Assembly (NCBI GenBank): GCA_902793195.1
Contig: CADBCS010000003.1
Location: forward strand, 1-64,000
Direction: 5' to 3'
Length of the DNA stretch: 64,000 bases
Source: an uncultured Coriobacteriaceae bacterium
GTDB taxonomy: Bacteria > Actinomycetota > Coriobacteriia > Coriobacteriales > Atopobiaceae
Shown here: positions 34,696 to 46,535 of the stretch, in pieces
How positions within the stretch are numbered: the first letter of the stretch is position 1
Layout: every line of letters begins with the position of its first letter
Translations under genes and position numbers: made by a program
Notes under the pieces: generated by a model
Seen by the model: only the letters and a program-made list of their open reading frames with translations
What the model was told of the DNA's origin: nothing
Database searches by the model: none

Positions 34696-35517
34696 CTATA
34701 TAAACAGAATGAATTTGTGCTCTGTCTTGCGGAACACGAACAGGCCCACAACAAGCATGATTACGCCACACACAAGGCAGGCGACGTTCAGTTCGAGTGA
34801 GGGCAGCCTTTGGTAGAGCAAGAGCTCGCGAATGTAGCTCACAAAATGGTACATGGGGTTAAAACGCTCTACCGCCATCATCCAGTCGGGCAAGATCTCG
34901 GCGGGATAGAACAAAGGCGTCGCATAGGTCCATGCGGTAAGGATTACCGACCACATGTGCATCACGTCCCGAAAGAACACCGACACCGCCGATAGCAGCA
35001 TGGAAAGGCCCACGCAAAACATTCCCAGATACACGAGGAACAGCGGCAGCAGCAACGCCGTCCATGTGGGATGGACACCGACCACAAGCATTACTATGAG
35101 CACCGCGATGAGTGAGATGGAGAAGTTCACGACAGCAAAGAGAACCTTCTCCACGGGAAACAGCCAACGACGAATGCGCACCTTCTTGAGAAGTGACGCG
35201 GCACCCAGAATCGACCCCATGCCTTGGCTCGTGGAATCGGACATAAGCGAGAAGGTGACGTTTCCAAGGATTATGTACAGGGGATAGCTGGGTATGTTGT
35301 CGGCGGAAAAGCGCATGAACATCGAGAAGACCGCAGCCATGACCATCATCATGAACAAAGGATTGAGCACGCTCCACGCCACACCGAGGAAGCTCCTACG
35401 ATACTTGAGCTTGAAGTCACGTACCACCAGCTGCCGCAGAATGAAGATCGATTTGTCGCGATCGGAACTCCACGCATCGCGTGCATCATTGGGTACGAGT
35501 TGCGTTTCCTCTTCCAA
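34696..35517 (-). CDS. ABC-2 type polysaccharide/teichoic acid export permease
   Basis: A 273-residue membrane protein with six predicted helices and the family's opening motif DFKLKYRRSFLGVAWSVLNP. It pairs with the ATPase 12 bases downstream to flip or export a surface polymer. The start is a TTG at 35517 with GGAGG only 4 bases upstream; no better start is in frame, so the exact N-terminus is less certain than the gene. Confidence 0.88.
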   Translation of the reverse strand: MEEETQLVPNDARDAWSSDRDKSIFILRQLVVRDFKLKYRRSFLGVAWSVLNPLFMMMVMAAVFSMFMRFSADNIPSYPLYIILGNVTFSLMSDSTSQGMGSILGAASLLKKVRIRRWLFPVEKVLFAVVNFSISLIAVLIVMLVVGVHPTWTALLLPLFLVYLGMFCVGLSMLLSAVSVFFRDVMHMWSVILTAWTYATPLFYPAEILPDWMMAVERFNPMYHFVSYIRELLLYQRLPSLELNVACLVCGVIMLVVGLFVFRKTEHKFILFI

Positions 35518-35546
35518 TATGCCTCCAAAGAGCGTCAGATATGAAA

Positions 35547-35568
35547 CAACCCACCGTTAGGTGGGTTG
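35547..35568 (-). terminator. Terminator after tRNA-Asn
   Basis: CAACCCACC (35547-35555) pairs perfectly with GGTGGGTTG (35560-35568) around a GTTA loop. On the minus strand it is followed by TTTCATA. It lies 9 bases beyond the tRNA end and 30 bases before the ABC permease start. Confidence 0.6.
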
Positions 35569-35576
35569 AAGAATTC

Positions 35577-35651
35577 TGGCTCCCCGGGCTGGATTCGAAC
35601 CAGCGACACATGGATTAACAGTCCACTGCGCTACCACTGCGCCACCGGGGA
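35577..35651 (-). tRNA. tRNA-Asn (anticodon GTT), CCA encoded
   Basis: The minus strand gives a full cloverleaf. The acceptor stem TCCCCGG pairs with CCGGGGA, the D-arm contains AGTGGTAG, the anticodon loop CTGTTAA reads GTT, and the T-arm is CTGGTTCGAATCCAG. The discriminator is G, followed by an encoded CCA (35577-35579). A strong promoter lies upstream and a terminator downstream, so it is a single-gene unit. Confidence 0.96.
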
Positions 35652-35674
35652 ATAGGTGCCTCAGCACGCGAATT

Positions 35675-35703
35675 ACTATACACGAGCGCACAGGCGAGTG
35701 CAA
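35675..35703 (-). promoter_or_regulatory. Sigma-70-type promoter of tRNA-Asn
   Basis: On the minus strand TTGCAC (35703-35698) and TATAGT (35680-35675) are separated by exactly 17 bases, ending 23 bases before the mature tRNA 5' end. This is one of the best promoter matches in the window. Confidence 0.75.
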
Positions 35704-35785
35704 GCACAATTTTTGAAAATGTCCGACCGAATGAGTCGGCAGGCCCCTTGTTTTACAAGCCCTTGCGGAACCCTCGTCATGAGAC

Positions 35786-35816
35786 CAGCCCTTCGGCGGC
35801 GTTCACCGAAGGGCTG
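35786..35816 (-). terminator. Hairpin downstream of rpoD
   Basis: CAGCCCTTCGG pairs perfectly with CCGAAGGGCTG (11 bp, 9-base loop), starting 31 bases after the rpoD stop. No U run follows, but stem strength and position suit a terminator for the long rimP-to-rpoD gene block. Confidence 0.55.
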
Positions 35817-35846
35817 ATCACAAACCGTATTACCATTTTGCGGAGG

Positions 35847-37205
<1,359 letters not shown>

Positions 37206-37250
37206 AGGCTTCCTTTCGACGCATAACCCATAGGATTCTACCCGAATTGA

Positions 37251-39146
37251 TTACGCTTTAGTCCCAGAAACACGCCGCGAAAGCAGATTTGACCTTTGCT
37301 GCAGATTTGTCGCCTGTGCAAACAACACGCCACTGTCATCGGCACCTTCTCGCATGCGCGCCCGCAGCTCACGTATCTGACGTCTGGTCGAATACAGCTC
37401 CACCACATCGAGTACGAAGGCGGCCTTCTCCTCACCGTCCAAGCTCTCTGCCGATGCGACCTGTCCGGAGGCCAGTATGCGTGGTGCCTCTTCCACCACG
37501 GACTGCGCCGCGCGAACGAGCTGCTCGGACGTTGCGTCGTCGGGGGTGGCTAGCATGGCCCACGCCATTGCCTCATGGCGTTCGTCCGCCCAGTGAAACG
37601 TTGCAATTCTCTCGGCGTGTCCCCTCACGAGGGCTGGCTCGGCCGCAAGCAACGACAAGAGCTCGCGCTCCGCGCGAATCTGCATCCGTTCGTCGGCCGT
37701 CACGACCGGCGCCGCAGTCTGCCGGACAGGCGCGTATCCATCCTGCGCCTCAACGGGAAGATATCCGTCGGGGGGCGCGCTCTGCTCGTTTGGACCCATA
37801 TCCCAATACTGACCCTGCGATTGCTGAGCATACGGCTGCCGAGACGTTCGCGCGTCGTCGGTCGTACGTGGCTTCTTGCGGATGGCCTGCTTCACGTCGT
37901 CCACCGCAAACCCCAACCTGTCGGCCACGTCCCTGGCATACGCATCGAACGCATACGAGTCACGCAGCGGTGCCAACACCGTTGCCAGGTCGTCCAACAC
38001 GGAGGCCCTCAAACCCACTGGCGAGCTCGGACCGACCTGCGCGAGTCGATTCTCTATAACGAAGCTCATGAGCGGCCGGGCCTTCGCAAGCACTTCCTCC
38101 ATCTCGGACGGACGATGAGCCGCAAGGAACTCTGCTGGATCGAGGCCATCTGGGAGGACGACGCAACGCAAGTCCGCCTCGGACTTGTCCAGGTATTGTA
38201 TTGCCCGGTCAGCAGCACGCTGTCCGGCCGCATCGCCGTCGAACATGCAGATGATGCGACGGGCAAAGCGGGCAAGGAGCCGCACGTGATCGAGCGAGAA
38301 GGACGTTCCCAACGCGGCAACCGCAATGGGAAACCCTGCCTCGTGCATCGCGATCACGTCGGTATATCCCTCGCACACGATTGCCTCACCACGCGCCGCG
38401 ATGTGTTCCTTGGCCTTGTCGAACCCAAAGAGCTGCTTTCCCTTGTGGAATATGGGCGTCTCCTTGGTGTTGAGATATTTGGGTTTGGCGTCGTTGAGCA
38501 CACGACCGCCAAACGCGATGGTGTGGCCTTGCTCGTCCTTGATGGGAAACATGACGCGGTCGTAGAACCGATCGGCCAACCGATCGTTGCGATTTACGGC
38601 AAGGTCGGCTGCGAGCATCTCTTCCGACGTATAGCCCAACGAGGCAAGCTGCGCAACCAGCATCCCATGTCCTGGCGCATATCCCAAGCCCCACTTGCGA
38701 CACACCGACGAATTATACCCACGTGCCGAGAGATAGGCCCGCCCCTCTGCGGGACCACGGCCCCTACCACGGTTGAGCAACGTCGCGTAGTACTTCTCGG
38801 CTGCTTCCACACACTCCTTGAGTCTGTTGCGCTTGGGGCCTCGTTGCGTTCCACGCTCCTCCACGAGCTCTATGCCGGTGCGATCGGCCAGATAACGGAT
38901 GGCATCGGGAAACTCCAAGTTCTCGCGCTTCATTACATAGTCGAATACGTCTCCGCCCAAGCCACAGCCAAAGCACTTCCACAGCCCGGTTGAAGGGTTA
39001 ATGTGGAACGAGGGGGACTTCTCGTGATGGAATGGACAGCAACCCCACCAATCGGCACCACGACGCCTGAGCTCGACCGTCTCGCTCACCAACTGCAAAA
39101 AGTCGGTCGCTTGGCGAACCCGTTCCTTATCCTCGTCGGTAATCAT
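37251..39146 (-). CDS. dnaG: DNA primase
   Basis: Makes RNA primers at the replication fork. The 631-residue protein has the CHC2 zinc finger (Cys37, His40, Cys58, Cys61), the TOPRIM catalytic motifs EGYTDVIAMHEAG and FDGDAAGQRA, a Gln/Pro-rich linker (about 430-475) and a helical C-terminal region expected to bind DnaB. The start ATG at 39146 overlaps the ribF stop as ATGA. Confidence 0.96.
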   Translation of the reverse strand: MITDEDKERVRQATDFLQLVSETVELRRRGADWWGCCPFHHEKSPSFHINPSTGLWKCFGCGLGGDVFDYVMKRENLEFPDAIRYLADRTGIELVEERGTQRGPKRNRLKECVEAAEKYYATLLNRGRGRGPAEGRAYLSARGYNSSVCRKWGLGYAPGHGMLVAQLASLGYTSEEMLAADLAVNRNDRLADRFYDRVMFPIKDEQGHTIAFGGRVLNDAKPKYLNTKETPIFHKGKQLFGFDKAKEHIAARGEAIVCEGYTDVIAMHEAGFPIAVAALGTSFSLDHVRLLARFARRIICMFDGDAAGQRAADRAIQYLDKSEADLRCVVLPDGLDPAEFLAAHRPSEMEEVLAKARPLMSFVIENRLAQVGPSSPVGLRASVLDDLATVLAPLRDSYAFDAYARDVADRLGFAVDDVKQAIRKKPRTTDDARTSRQPYAQQSQGQYWDMGPNEQSAPPDGYLPVEAQDGYAPVRQTAAPVVTADERMQIRAERELLSLLAAEPALVRGHAERIATFHWADERHEAMAWAMLATPDDATSEQLVRAAQSVVEEAPRILASGQVASAESLDGEEKAAFVLDVVELYSTRRQIRELRARMREGADDSGVLFAQATNLQQRSNLLSRRVSGTKA

Positions 39147-40171
39147 CGGGCCACCTCCATTGCGCCTGTGCCAAGGTGCTCGCGCACCCAGGATACGTTG
39201 CCCATCACCGTGTTCTTGAGTTCCTCTATGCTATCAAAGCAACGAGATGCACGAAGCCATGCGACAAACGACACGGCAACATCTGCCCCGTACAGGTCAC
39301 CCTCGAAGCCCACGAGGTTCGCCTCGAGGAAGGCTACATCATCATCTGTAAACGTTGGCGGCTTGCCAACGTTTACGGCAGCTGGCCATGCCTGGTCATC
39401 GCATGTGACGTAGCAGGCATAGACTCCCTGCGAGGGCAGTCGGTCGCAGGGATCGCACAACACGTTTGCGGTGGGAAATCCGAACCCCGTACCCTCACCC
39501 CTACCATGAACAACGCGGCCACGGACGTAATGGCAGCGACCCAACAGCTCGTTGGCCTCATTGAGCCTCCCCCGAGCGAGGCACGTTCGTATGCGCGTCG
39601 CAGACACCGCCGAACCCGCCATGCACTCCAATGGGTGGACGACCACGTCAAAACCATAACGTGCTCCCACGAGGTGCATGTGTTCGGGAGACCCTGCGCC
39701 ACCCATGCCATACCTAAAGTTGACGCCGATGTGAACGGATGCAACCTGGACCATTTTCAACAGGTGATCGATCACGAACGCATCGGGTGACAGAGCGCCA
39801 AACTCGGGCGTAAAGTGGTATGCGAGTACGATATCCACACCCAGGGACAGGAGCCCCTCCACACGATCACGGAAAGGCAGAAGCCGCTGGCCCAGCTCGC
39901 CATCCGCGCCAAGAACCTCACTGGGGTCGGGGTCGAAGGTGACGATCACGCACATACGACGCTCGCGACGCGCATGAGCAACCGCGTCTTCGACGAGACG
40001 TCGATGACCCATATGGATGCCATCGAACACACCGCAGGCAACAACGCACGCCTGACGGCTGACCAGCACGTCTTCTAGGGACTGGGCATCTGCGGCAAAC
40101 GCCGTTCCGTCGACAAAGCCCTTGGAAACCACGGTCGCATGGGCAAAGGGAGCCCAGTGCAGATTGCTCAT
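39143..40171 (-). CDS. ribF: Bifunctional riboflavin kinase/FAD synthetase
   Basis: Converts riboflavin to FMN and FAD. In the 342-residue protein the N-terminal nucleotidyltransferase has GVFDGIHMGHRRL and the C-terminal kinase has GFGFPTAN. An Ala/Val-rich N-terminus of about 40 residues precedes the first motif, slightly longer than usual. The ATG at 40171 overlaps the truB stop (ATGA) and the gene runs into dnaG, so translation is coupled on both sides. Confidence 0.94.
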   Translation of the reverse strand: MSNLHWAPFAHATVVSKGFVDGTAFAADAQSLEDVLVSRQACVVACGVFDGIHMGHRRLVEDAVAHARRERRMCVIVTFDPDPSEVLGADGELGQRLLPFRDRVEGLLSLGVDIVLAYHFTPEFGALSPDAFVIDHLLKMVQVASVHIGVNFRYGMGGAGSPEHMHLVGARYGFDVVVHPLECMAGSAVSATRIRTCLARGRLNEANELLGRCHYVRGRVVHGRGEGTGFGFPTANVLCDPCDRLPSQGVYACYVTCDDQAWPAAVNVGKPPTFTDDDVAFLEANLVGFEGDLYGADVAVSFVAWLRASRCFDSIEELKNTVMGNVSWVREHLGTGAMEVAR

Positions 40172-41100
40172 CGCCGGACCCCGCTGATGCCCTGCGGGAA
40201 GTTAGCCATCGGCTGCAGCCCATCGCCACGTCGCTTCCATACGCCCCATAGCAGATCGTCGCCAACGAGCGTCACCGCTGACCCCTCCACGACATCGAGG
40301 CCACCAAGTGGTATGCGCGATCCATTGCACACACGCTTTCGCTCGCGAGGTGTAAGCTCTCGCACCGGGTGTCCCAAGGCATGCACAGGGTCTATCGCAA
40401 GTGCCTTTGCTCCGTCTGCCCCTGCGCGCTCCACCTCGTCAAGTGACACGCAGTCCCTTAGGGAGACGATTCCCGACATAGTCCTGCACAGGCGCAGCAA
40501 GTGTGCCGCGCAGTTTGCCATGCGCCCTAGGTCTCGTGCCACAGACCGGATGTAGGTGCCCTTCGATACGCGAAAGGCGCAATTCCACAGGACCCCCTGC
40601 CCGTCACACTCAATCGACAGTAGGTCAGCGTCAAAAATAGTGATGTCACGCGCGGGAAGGTCGACCTTCTCGCCCGATCGCGCACGCGCATATGCGCGCT
40701 TCCCATCAACAGATATGGCGGAGTACGCTGGGGGAACCTGCTGCTGCCGACCACGCATCCCATTGAGCAGACGTCGGGCGTATGTCTCCTCCTTGAGCGC
40801 ATCGTCTAAGGGAGCGGTACGAACCACCTCGCCCTCGGCATCGTCGGTGCTCGTCTCGGCCCCAAACGCAATCGTGGCCACATAGGACTTCTCGTCGGTC
40901 GTGAGCAGTCCCATAAGACGCGTTCCCTGTCCAACACCAACCAGCAGAACGCCGGTGGCGGCAGGGTCGAGCGTACCCGCATGTCCCACTCGACGCTCCC
41001 CGAGATAACGTCGCACGCGGTTTACAACATCATGACTCGTCATGCCCGCGGGCTTGTCTATGGCAATCAGCATGTTGAGGCCACTTGTACCCCGTTTCAC
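40168..41100 (-). CDS. truB: tRNA pseudouridine-55 synthase
   Basis: Makes pseudouridine 55 in the T-loop of tRNAs. The 310-residue protein has the catalytic Asp45 in GHAGTLDPAATG. The C-terminal third includes a PUA-like region. The start is a GTG at 41100 overlapping the upstream stop as GTGA, with GGAGGG 7 bases before it; an in-frame ATG at residue 10 is an alternative. Confidence 0.94.
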   Translation of the reverse strand: MKRGTSGLNMLIAIDKPAGMTSHDVVNRVRRYLGERRVGHAGTLDPAATGVLLVGVGQGTRLMGLLTTDEKSYVATIAFGAETSTDDAEGEVVRTAPLDDALKEETYARRLLNGMRGRQQQVPPAYSAISVDGKRAYARARSGEKVDLPARDITIFDADLLSIECDGQGVLWNCAFRVSKGTYIRSVARDLGRMANCAAHLLRLCRTMSGIVSLRDCVSLDEVERAGADGAKALAIDPVHALGHPVRELTPRERKRVCNGSRIPLGGLDVVEGSAVTLVGDDLLWGVWKRRGDGLQPMANFPQGISGVRR

Positions 41101-42155
41101 TGGATGCCCTCCGTGTCGCCGTTTTCGTCCTCGTGCAGAATCGCGCGCAACGCAGGCAATACCGACACCAATGCCTCGTCGACGCTTCCTTCAAAGGTGA
41201 ATCCGGCCGCAGCCTTGTGGCCTCCCCCGCCCAAACTGCATGCGACGCTCGACACGTCCACCGGCCCCTTCGACCGGAGGTTTCCGCGCACCTTTCCACC
41301 AGGAACCGCCTTGAGAAACAGCGCGACCTCGGATCCCTCGACACTTCTCACGGCGTCAATGAGCCCGTCGCACTCGTCAAGATTGGCGCCCGTGCGATCG
41401 AAGTCGCTTTGCGTCGCATAGCTGTAGGCAATTCGCCCATGTTCGAACGTTGTGATCCGGCCCAGCACCAACGACTTGAGGTGCAAAAACGCGAGTCCGA
41501 AGCTCTCGTACACGTTGAGGGATATCTCCGAGGGCGAGGCGCCGTGATCCACCAGCAGGCTTGCCACCTGGAATGCTTCCCCGTTTGCGTTTTGGTACTG
41601 GAAGCGTCCGGTGTCGGTAACGATGGCACACATGAGGTTTTGGGACATGGTGGGCGTGAGTTCGGCGCCAAGGTACAGCGCAAACTCTGCCGCTATCACG
41701 CCAACCGCGGCAGCCTCGGTCCTCACGACCTTGGCGTCGCCAAACCCCTCGGCGGGTGGATGGTGGTCAATAACGACCACCTTGCCCGCGCGCTCGCATA
41801 TGGTCCTCGCCTTGTTGAGGCGTCGAGGATCCGAGAGGTCCAGGGCAACAAACACGTCGGGATCCTTGTCATATGTGCTTGGTTGCATCAGACGGTCGAA
41901 TCCCGGCAGGAAGGAATATATGTGTGGTGCCGGCTGCTCGTCGGCCAAGAGTGCGGAAACCTCGGCGTCGGGCCAAAGTGTCTCTACCAGCTCGACCATC
42001 GCTAGCTGAGAGCCCAGCGCATCGCCATCTGGTGAGGTATGCGCGCAGATGGCTATGGTCCTCGCGGAGGCGAGGGTTCGGGCGATGAGCTCGAACCCCG
42101 CCTTTTGGCACTCCCGCTCCTTTGGGTCCAAGGGACCCAGTTCGGTGCTACTCAT
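41097..42155 (-). CDS. DHH/DHHA1 phosphoesterase, NrnA-like oligoribonuclease/pAp phosphatase
   Basis: A 352-residue manganese-dependent enzyme with the DHH motif VVVIDHH, the upstream TSPDGDALGS metal loop and the DHHA1 substrate motif GGGGHKAAAGF. Gram-positive relatives degrade nanoRNAs, pAp or cyclic-dinucleotide products. It overlaps rbfA by 8 bases and truB by 4, the usual rbfA-nrnA-truB order. The exact substrate is not readable from sequence. Confidence 0.88.
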   Translation of the reverse strand: MSSTELGPLDPKERECQKAGFELIARTLASARTIAICAHTSPDGDALGSQLAMVELVETLWPDAEVSALLADEQPAPHIYSFLPGFDRLMQPSTYDKDPDVFVALDLSDPRRLNKARTICERAGKVVVIDHHPPAEGFGDAKVVRTEAAAVGVIAAEFALYLGAELTPTMSQNLMCAIVTDTGRFQYQNANGEAFQVASLLVDHGASPSEISLNVYESFGLAFLHLKSLVLGRITTFEHGRIAYSYATQSDFDRTGANLDECDGLIDAVRSVEGSEVALFLKAVPGGKVRGNLRSKGPVDVSSVACSLGGGGHKAAAGFTFEGSVDEALVSVLPALRAILHEDENGDTEGIQ

Positions 42156-42558
42156 CCTCACCAGCCTCGGCATCATCCTGCGAGATGGGGTACCCAAACT
42201 CGTCCTTCTCCACCGAGAGGGTCGGTGGTACGTCTTCGAGGGCCATGGCGATGCGCTCGGCCTCGTCGGTCGTCGTGTCTATTTGGAACACGATGTCTGG
42301 AGTTACGCGCCACCCGAGGGAGCGCCCAAGCAAGGAGCGGATGCGACCCTTGGCACGCGCAAGCGCCGCAGTGACCTCCTCGTAGCGTGACGCCTCGCAA
42401 CTCACATATGCCCGCAGCATCGACTTGTCCAGACTCACCTCGGCACCGGTGAGCGTCACCAAGTCGAGGGCAGGGTCGGATATCTCGAACAACAGAATGT
42501 ATCCGAGCTTCTCGCGTGCGAGTTCGCCCATCCGACGAGAGTTGCTGTTCTGCTTCAT
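42148..42558 (-). CDS. rbfA: 30S ribosome-binding factor A
   Basis: Helps mature the 16S rRNA 5' region. The 136-residue KH-type protein shows RRMGELAREKLGYILLFEISDP and the family's VTLTGAEVSLD strand. The start ATG at 42558 has GGAGGAGAG upstream, 10 bases after infB; the frame continues upstream inside infB and is not coding there. It has an acidic C-terminal tail. Confidence 0.92.
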   Translation of the reverse strand: MKQNSNSRRMGELAREKLGYILLFEISDPALDLVTLTGAEVSLDKSMLRAYVSCEASRYEEVTAALARAKGRIRSLLGRSLGWRVTPDIVFQIDTTTDEAERIAMALEDVPPTLSVEKDEFGYPISQDDAEAGEDE

Positions 42559-42568
42559 CGCTCTCCTC

Positions 42569-45232
42569 CTACTCGGTTCGTGCCACCTGCTCAATGCGAT
42601 AGGACTCGATGATGTCGTTGGGATGGATGTCCTGGTAGTTCTCCAGGCCAATGCCGCATTCGAAGCCGGCCTTGACGCTCTTGACGTCATCCTTGTAGCG
42701 CCTGAGCGACGCGACCTTGCCCTCGTACACCACAATGCCATCTCGCACGAGACGCACCTGGTCATCCCGATTGATCTCGCCCTCCTGGACCATGCAGCCA
42801 GCGGCGATGCCAACCTTTGGTACCTTAAAGGTGTCGCGCACCTCGACAGTTGCCGTTTGGACCTCGACCTCGGTAGGCTTGAGCATGCCGATACGAGCAG
42901 CGTCGATGTCCTCCATCGCCTTGTAGATGACGCTGTAGGTACGAATCTCCACACCGTCGCGCTCCGCGGCCGTACGTGCCTTTGCGTCGGGGCGTACGCC
43001 AAAGCCAATGATGATGGCGTTCGACGCGTCGGCGAGCAGGACGTCCGCCTCGGAGATGGCTCCTACGGCAGAGCGGATTACGTTGATGCGCACCTCGGAC
43101 TGGTCCATCTTTGCGAGCGAGTCCTCGAGCGCCTCTATCGAGCCCATGACGTCGGCCTTGATGATGAGGTTGAGCTCCTTGACCTCCGCGTCCTCCATCG
43201 TGGCGAAGAGGTTTTCGAGCGTGATGTGCTTCGCCTTGTTCTGCTCCTCGATGCGGGCCTTGAGGGCACGCTCGTCGGCAAGGCTGCGGGCGTCGCGATC
43301 GTCTTGGAAGACTCGGAATTCGTCGCCTGCCATCGGAACGCTCTGCAGGCCCAGTATCTCGACGGGGTAGCTCGGCGTCGCCGTACGCACGTTGCGACCC
43401 TTGGGGTCAACCATGGCGCGCACCTTGCCATACGACATGCCAGCCACCAGCGCGTCGCCCACGTGCAGCGTGCCACGCGTGACCAGAACCGTTGCGACCG
43501 AGCCACGACCACGGTCGAGCTTCGCCTCGAGCACGTTGCCCGATGCAAAGGTGTCGGGGTTGGCCTTGAGCTCGAGCACGTCCGCCTCGAGCAGGACGCT
43601 CTCCAGCAGGTCGTCTATGCCAATCTTCTTCTTGGCCGAGATGTCGACGAACATGTTGTCGCCGCCCCAGTCCTCCGGGATGATGCCATACTCGGTGAGC
43701 TCCTGACGCACGCGCGTGGGGTCGGCACCAGGCTTGTCGATCTTGTTGACAGCCACGATTATGGGCACGTCGGCGGCCTTTGCGTGGTCAATCGACTCGA
43801 TGGTCTGCGGCATCACACCGTCGTCGGCGGCAACGATGAGGATGACGATGTCGGTGACCTTTGCGCCACGCGCACGCATGGCCGTAAACGTCTCGTGACC
43901 CGGTGTGTCAATGAACGTGATGATGCGGTCGTTGATCTTGACCTGGGACGCACCAATGGCCTGCGTGATGCCACCCGCCTCGCCTTCGGCAACGCCGGTG
44001 TGGCGAATGGCATCGAGCAGCGAGGTCTTGCCGTGGTCGACATGGCCCATTACGGTGACAACCGGAGGACGTGGCTTGAGATCCGCCTCATCGTCGTAGA
44101 ACGTGAAGGAGTTCTCTTCCTCCTTGGTCATGATCTTTACGTCGCGACCCAGGTCGTCGGCCACGAGTTCGATCTGCTCGTCGCTCATGCTCTGGGTTAC
44201 CGTAAGGGCTTCGCCGAGCAGGAACATGCGCTTGATGATCTCGGTTGGCGGAACGTCCAGCAGCGCCGCATACTCAGCGACGCTCGAACCCTGCGGCACG
44301 CGTATGGTGTCGAGTTGCGAGAGGTCCTGGTCGTTTGCGATTGCCTGCTCTATGCGCTGCTGCTCTGCCGCTGCCTCCTGCTGCTGCTTTCTACGCTCCT
44401 TGCGCTTGCGCCTGCGTCCCGTGGACTCGCGGTTCGCCTCGCGCACCGCGGCTCGTGCGTCGGCAAGGACGCGCTCGCGATTGTACTCCTCGGCCTCGCG
44501 TGCCATGCGGCTGTAGCGGTCCTCCTGCTCCTGGCGGTTGCCCCTGCCCTTGCGGTTACGGCCACGTGCGTTTGCGGTCTCGGGGTCGGGTTGTGCGGCC
44601 GCCATGGCCTCGGGAGTGACACGCGGAGCGGAGCCGGTGCGGCGTCCCCTGCTCTGCGTGGTGTCCCGCTCGGGACGACGTTCGGGGCGACGCTCCCGAC
44701 GCTGTTGCTCCTCGGCCTTCTTCTTGGCCTTGGCCTCCTCTTCCTGCCGCTTCATGATCTCGTCCTGCTGGGCGATCTGCTCGAGCAGGCTGGAGAACGA
44801 GGGCACGGACTTCGGCGCGTTGTCGCGAACGCGATTGCGCTCCGCCTCCTCGGCGGCACGGCGCTCCTGCTCCTCGCGCTCCTGCTCGGCCTTCTTGCGA
44901 GCGGCCTCCGCCGCCGCACGGCGGCGCTCGTCCTCCTCGCGCTCCTTGCGCCGACGTTCCTCGGCGGCAATGCGCTCGGCCTCGGCCCTTGCACGGGCCT
45001 CTGCCTCGGCCTTCGCCTTCGCCTCGGCCTCGGCCTTCTTCTGGGCCTCGATCTCGGCGGCGCGAGCCTCCATGATCGGCTTGAGGCGCTTGCGGATAAT
45101 CGATACGTATGCATCCTCGAGCGTAGAGGACGCCGACTTAGCGGGAATCTTCATGTCGTGGAGATGGCCAAGCATCTCCTTGCTGCTCATGCCATATTCC
45201 TTGGCCAAGTCATGAACTCGCTTCTTTGCCAT
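42569..45232 (-). CDS. infB: Translation initiation factor IF-2
   Basis: GTPase that brings initiator tRNA to the ribosome. The 887-residue protein begins with an IF2_N motif ([17 protein letters not shown]), followed by a long Ala/Glu/Arg-rich probable coiled coil (about 55-290), a second IF2_N segment (about 310-360), the G domain (GHVDHGKTS near 394, [12 protein letters not shown]) and domains II-IV. The start ATG at 45232 has AAGGTGTCAC upstream. It follows nusA by 39 bases, leaving no room for ylxR. Confidence 0.96.
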   Translation of the reverse strand: MAKKRVHDLAKEYGMSSKEMLGHLHDMKIPAKSASSTLEDAYVSIIRKRLKPIMEARAAEIEAQKKAEAEAKAKAEAEARARAEAERIAAEERRRKEREEDERRRAAAEAARKKAEQEREEQERRAAEEAERNRVRDNAPKSVPSFSSLLEQIAQQDEIMKRQEEEAKAKKKAEEQQRRERRPERRPERDTTQSRGRRTGSAPRVTPEAMAAAQPDPETANARGRNRKGRGNRQEQEDRYSRMAREAEEYNRERVLADARAAVREANRESTGRRRKRKERRKQQQEAAAEQQRIEQAIANDQDLSQLDTIRVPQGSSVAEYAALLDVPPTEIIKRMFLLGEALTVTQSMSDEQIELVADDLGRDVKIMTKEEENSFTFYDDEADLKPRPPVVTVMGHVDHGKTSLLDAIRHTGVAEGEAGGITQAIGASQVKINDRIITFIDTPGHETFTAMRARGAKVTDIVILIVAADDGVMPQTIESIDHAKAADVPIIVAVNKIDKPGADPTRVRQELTEYGIIPEDWGGDNMFVDISAKKKIGIDDLLESVLLEADVLELKANPDTFASGNVLEAKLDRGRGSVATVLVTRGTLHVGDALVAGMSYGKVRAMVDPKGRNVRTATPSYPVEILGLQSVPMAGDEFRVFQDDRDARSLADERALKARIEEQNKAKHITLENLFATMEDAEVKELNLIIKADVMGSIEALEDSLAKMDQSEVRINVIRSAVGAISEADVLLADASNAIIIGFGVRPDAKARTAAERDGVEIRTYSVIYKAMEDIDAARIGMLKPTEVEVQTATVEVRDTFKVPKVGIAAGCMVQEGEINRDDQVRLVRDGIVVYEGKVASLRRYKDDVKSVKAGFECGIGLENYQDIHPNDIIESYRIEQVARTE

Positions 45233-45271
45233 GTGACACCTTTCTGCGACGGTCGTTGCTAGGCCAAAACG

Positions 45272-46525
45272 CTAAATCAGCGAATCGGGATCGTTGGATA
45301 CGGGAATTCCGTCCGTGCCTGCCAAACCCTCATGCAGGCCACAGAACACGGAGCCCGGACGTGCCATGTTGCGACAGCGGATGCCTGTCGGCCCAACGTA
45401 CTCGCAGCGATGCTCCCCGCCGTCCTCTTCGTCCGTGGTGCTCTCGCTGATGATCGTGGGCATGTCACGCATGATCTCGCGTGCAAGCGTCTCGTTCTTT
45501 ATGTCGATGTGATATCCGGTGAGGCGCGCCGCCAGCCGGGCGTTCTGCCCCTCCTTGCCAATGGCAAGCGAGAGCTGGTCGTCGGGAACGATCACGGTGG
45601 CGTAATTGTTCTCGGCGTCCACGATCACGCGTGAAACACGTGCCGGGGAGAGCGCGTTGGCCACGCGCCTGCCGGGATCCTCACTCCACAGGACAACGTC
45701 CACGCGCTCGCCGCGAAGCTCCGAGACGACCGTGCGCACACGGCTTCCCTTGGGTCCCACGCAGGCACCAACCGGATCGAGCTTGTCGTCGATTGATGAT
45801 ACGGCGACCTTTGAGCGCACGCCAGCCTCACGCGCCACCGAGCACACCTCTACAACGCCATCGTACACCTCGGGGACCTCGAGCTCGAAGAGACGCCGTA
45901 TGAGGTCGGGATGTGTGCGACTTATCACGATGGGTGGGCGCTGTCGCTCCCCCCTCACCGGCTGTTGCGTGTTGTTGGGGTCGCGTACTTCGATGATGAT
46001 CGCCTTGAGGCGCTGGTTGTGCATGTAGCGCTCGCCCAGGGGACGCTCGTTGCGCTCGTCGGGGAAACGTCGCAGGTCGAAGTGTGGGAGCTCCGCCTCA
46101 ACACCGTCCCTTATCTTTACGATCTCGAAGTCCGGCGTGGACTGCAGCACGGTACCGGTGATGATATCGCCGATACGTCCGCTAAACTCCTCGAATATCT
46201 GCTGCCGTGCGGCGTTGCGCACGATAGCCTTGATCTCGATCTTTGCCTGTTGGGCCGCGATACGACTGGTATCTGCGGGAGTCACGTCAATCTCGTCGAA
46301 CTCCTCGTACTCGCCATCCTCGTTCGGCTCGCCCACGGGCACGAGCTTGTAGACGTACACCTTGCCGGTCGCACGGTCGATGGTGACCTTGGCGCCATAG
46401 TCCAGATGCAGCACGTCCGCATAGCTCTTTGCCAACGACTGCTCGAGGCGGTCGAGCAGATACAACTCGTCAATGTGTCGCTCCTGACACAGGACCATCA
46501 GGGCTTCCATCATCTCCGATGCCAT
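45272..46525 (-). CDS. nusA: Transcription termination/antitermination factor NusA with C-terminal Cys3His tail
   Basis: Binds RNA polymerase and RNA to modulate pausing and termination. The 417-residue protein has the N-terminal polymerase-binding domain, the S1 domain ([10 protein letters not shown]), and two KH domains with VGPKGSRVR and [14 protein letters not shown]. The last 50 residues add a possible zinc site: Cys374, Cys384, Cys395 and His398 (C-x9-C-x10-C-x2-H). The start ATG at 46525 has AAGGGGG upstream; the frame runs 31 codons further. It lies 10 bases after rimP. Confidence 0.94.
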   Translation of the reverse strand: MASEMMEALMVLCQERHIDELYLLDRLEQSLAKSYADVLHLDYGAKVTIDRATGKVYVYKLVPVGEPNEDGEYEEFDEIDVTPADTSRIAAQQAKIEIKAIVRNAARQQIFEEFSGRIGDIITGTVLQSTPDFEIVKIRDGVEAELPHFDLRRFPDERNERPLGERYMHNQRLKAIIIEVRDPNNTQQPVRGERQRPPIVISRTHPDLIRRLFELEVPEVYDGVVEVCSVAREAGVRSKVAVSSIDDKLDPVGACVGPKGSRVRTVVSELRGERVDVVLWSEDPGRRVANALSPARVSRVIVDAENNYATVIVPDDQLSLAIGKEGQNARLAARLTGYHIDIKNETLAREIMRDMPTIISESTTDEEDGGEHRCEYVGPTGIRCRNMARPGSVFCGLHEGLAGTDGIPVSNDPDSLI

Positions 46526-46535
46526 TGTGTCCCCC

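Noticed and set aside
37575..38993. 472-codon plus-strand frame
   Set aside because: It is antisense to dnaG and shows no protein family features.
42425..45262. 945-codon open frame on the plus strand
   Set aside because: It is antisense to infB, has the Leu/Val/Arg/His bias of a shadow frame, and matches no family.
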